DNA of 64,000 bases from Bacillus ndiopicus (GTDB lineage: Bacteria; Bacillota; Bacilli; Bacillales_A; Planococcaceae), in NCBI RefSeq assembly GCF_000612805.1, contig NZ_HG964406.1, positions 186,001 to 250,000 of the forward strand. The letters run 5' to 3'. How positions within the stretch are numbered: position 1 is the stretch's first letter; every line of letters begins with the position of its first letter. The notes below the pieces were generated by a model that saw nothing but the letters and a program-made list of their open reading frames with translations, searched no databases and was not told the DNA's origin. Shown one piece after another: positions 63,988 through 64,000 of the stretch. Position numbers and translations under genes: made by a program.

Positions 63988-64000
63988 TATTAATTGGTTA

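Noticed and set aside
1-64000. CRISPR arrays, tRNA and rRNA genes
   Set aside because: No regularly spaced 25-40 bp repeats and no cloverleaf or rRNA-like sequences were recognised in the window.

Overview
The window looks like the chromosome of an AT-rich, low-GC Gram-positive rod of the Bacillales, probably a Lysinibacillus/Solibacillus-type member of the Planococcaceae. The grounds are strong AGGAGG ribosome binding sites, frequent TTG/GTG starts, an S-box (SAM-I) riboswitch, ECF sigma/anti-sigma pairs, a Bce-type peptide resistance module and a tmRNA-derived attachment site. The genus is inferred, not proven. No rRNA, tRNA or CRISPR array was seen.

Region 1 (1-11.9 kb), defence and DNA/RNA maintenance. 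A Wadjet-type operon (jetA-jetB-jetC, minus strand) is preceded by a 75-residue Toprim-only ORF. Next come a UvrD-family helicase, a tandem GNAT protein and a short MutS2-like ATPase without an Smr domain. The MutS2-like gene has an elaborate leader: promoter, 7-codon leader ORF, competing hairpins and terminator. A start-less zinc-ribbon ORF follows.

Region 2 (11.9-41.7 kb), mostly housekeeping and catabolism. It holds SstT, two ECF sigma/anti-sigma pairs (one anti-sigma protein carries what looks like a dead signal-peptidase domain), a membrane transglutaminase-like protein, a SEC-C protein with a nuclease-like ExK motif, a PC4-like protein, a secreted 5'-nucleotidase with an SH3 tail and a chemoreceptor. 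An amino-acid/amide catabolic cluster follows (diaminopropionate ammonia-lyase, M20 amidohydrolase, AGCS symporter, carbamoylase, lactonase, three AraC regulators). Then come a 5'-truncated phnX, a SAM-riboswitch-controlled cyclase and a BceRSAB-like system.

Region 3 (41.7-52.7 kb), a decayed mobile region. It contains a Cfr-like 23S rRNA methyltransferase with its own attenuator-type leader, an IS3 remnant, two unrecognised large proteins, a broken GIY-YIG/DUF2075 plus MazG-like operon, the C-terminal end of a tyrosine integrase, and an IS3-family element interrupted by an IS1182-like element with a perfect 9-bp target duplication. The region ends at a copy of the 3' end of tmRNA (52743-52764), a classic island attachment site.

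Region 4 (52.8-64 kb), a second island segment. One operon encodes an Mrr-like nuclease, a phosphoribosyltransferase-HAD fusion and a DprA-like protein. Beside it lies a probable type II restriction-modification system (C5 methyltransferase and MvaI/BcnI-like nuclease). Small membrane proteins, an Xre regulator, a RadC-like protein and a 25-residue microprotein follow. The likeliest under-described systems are the attenuator-controlled MutS2-like gene and the nuclease/PRTase-HAD/DprA operon.
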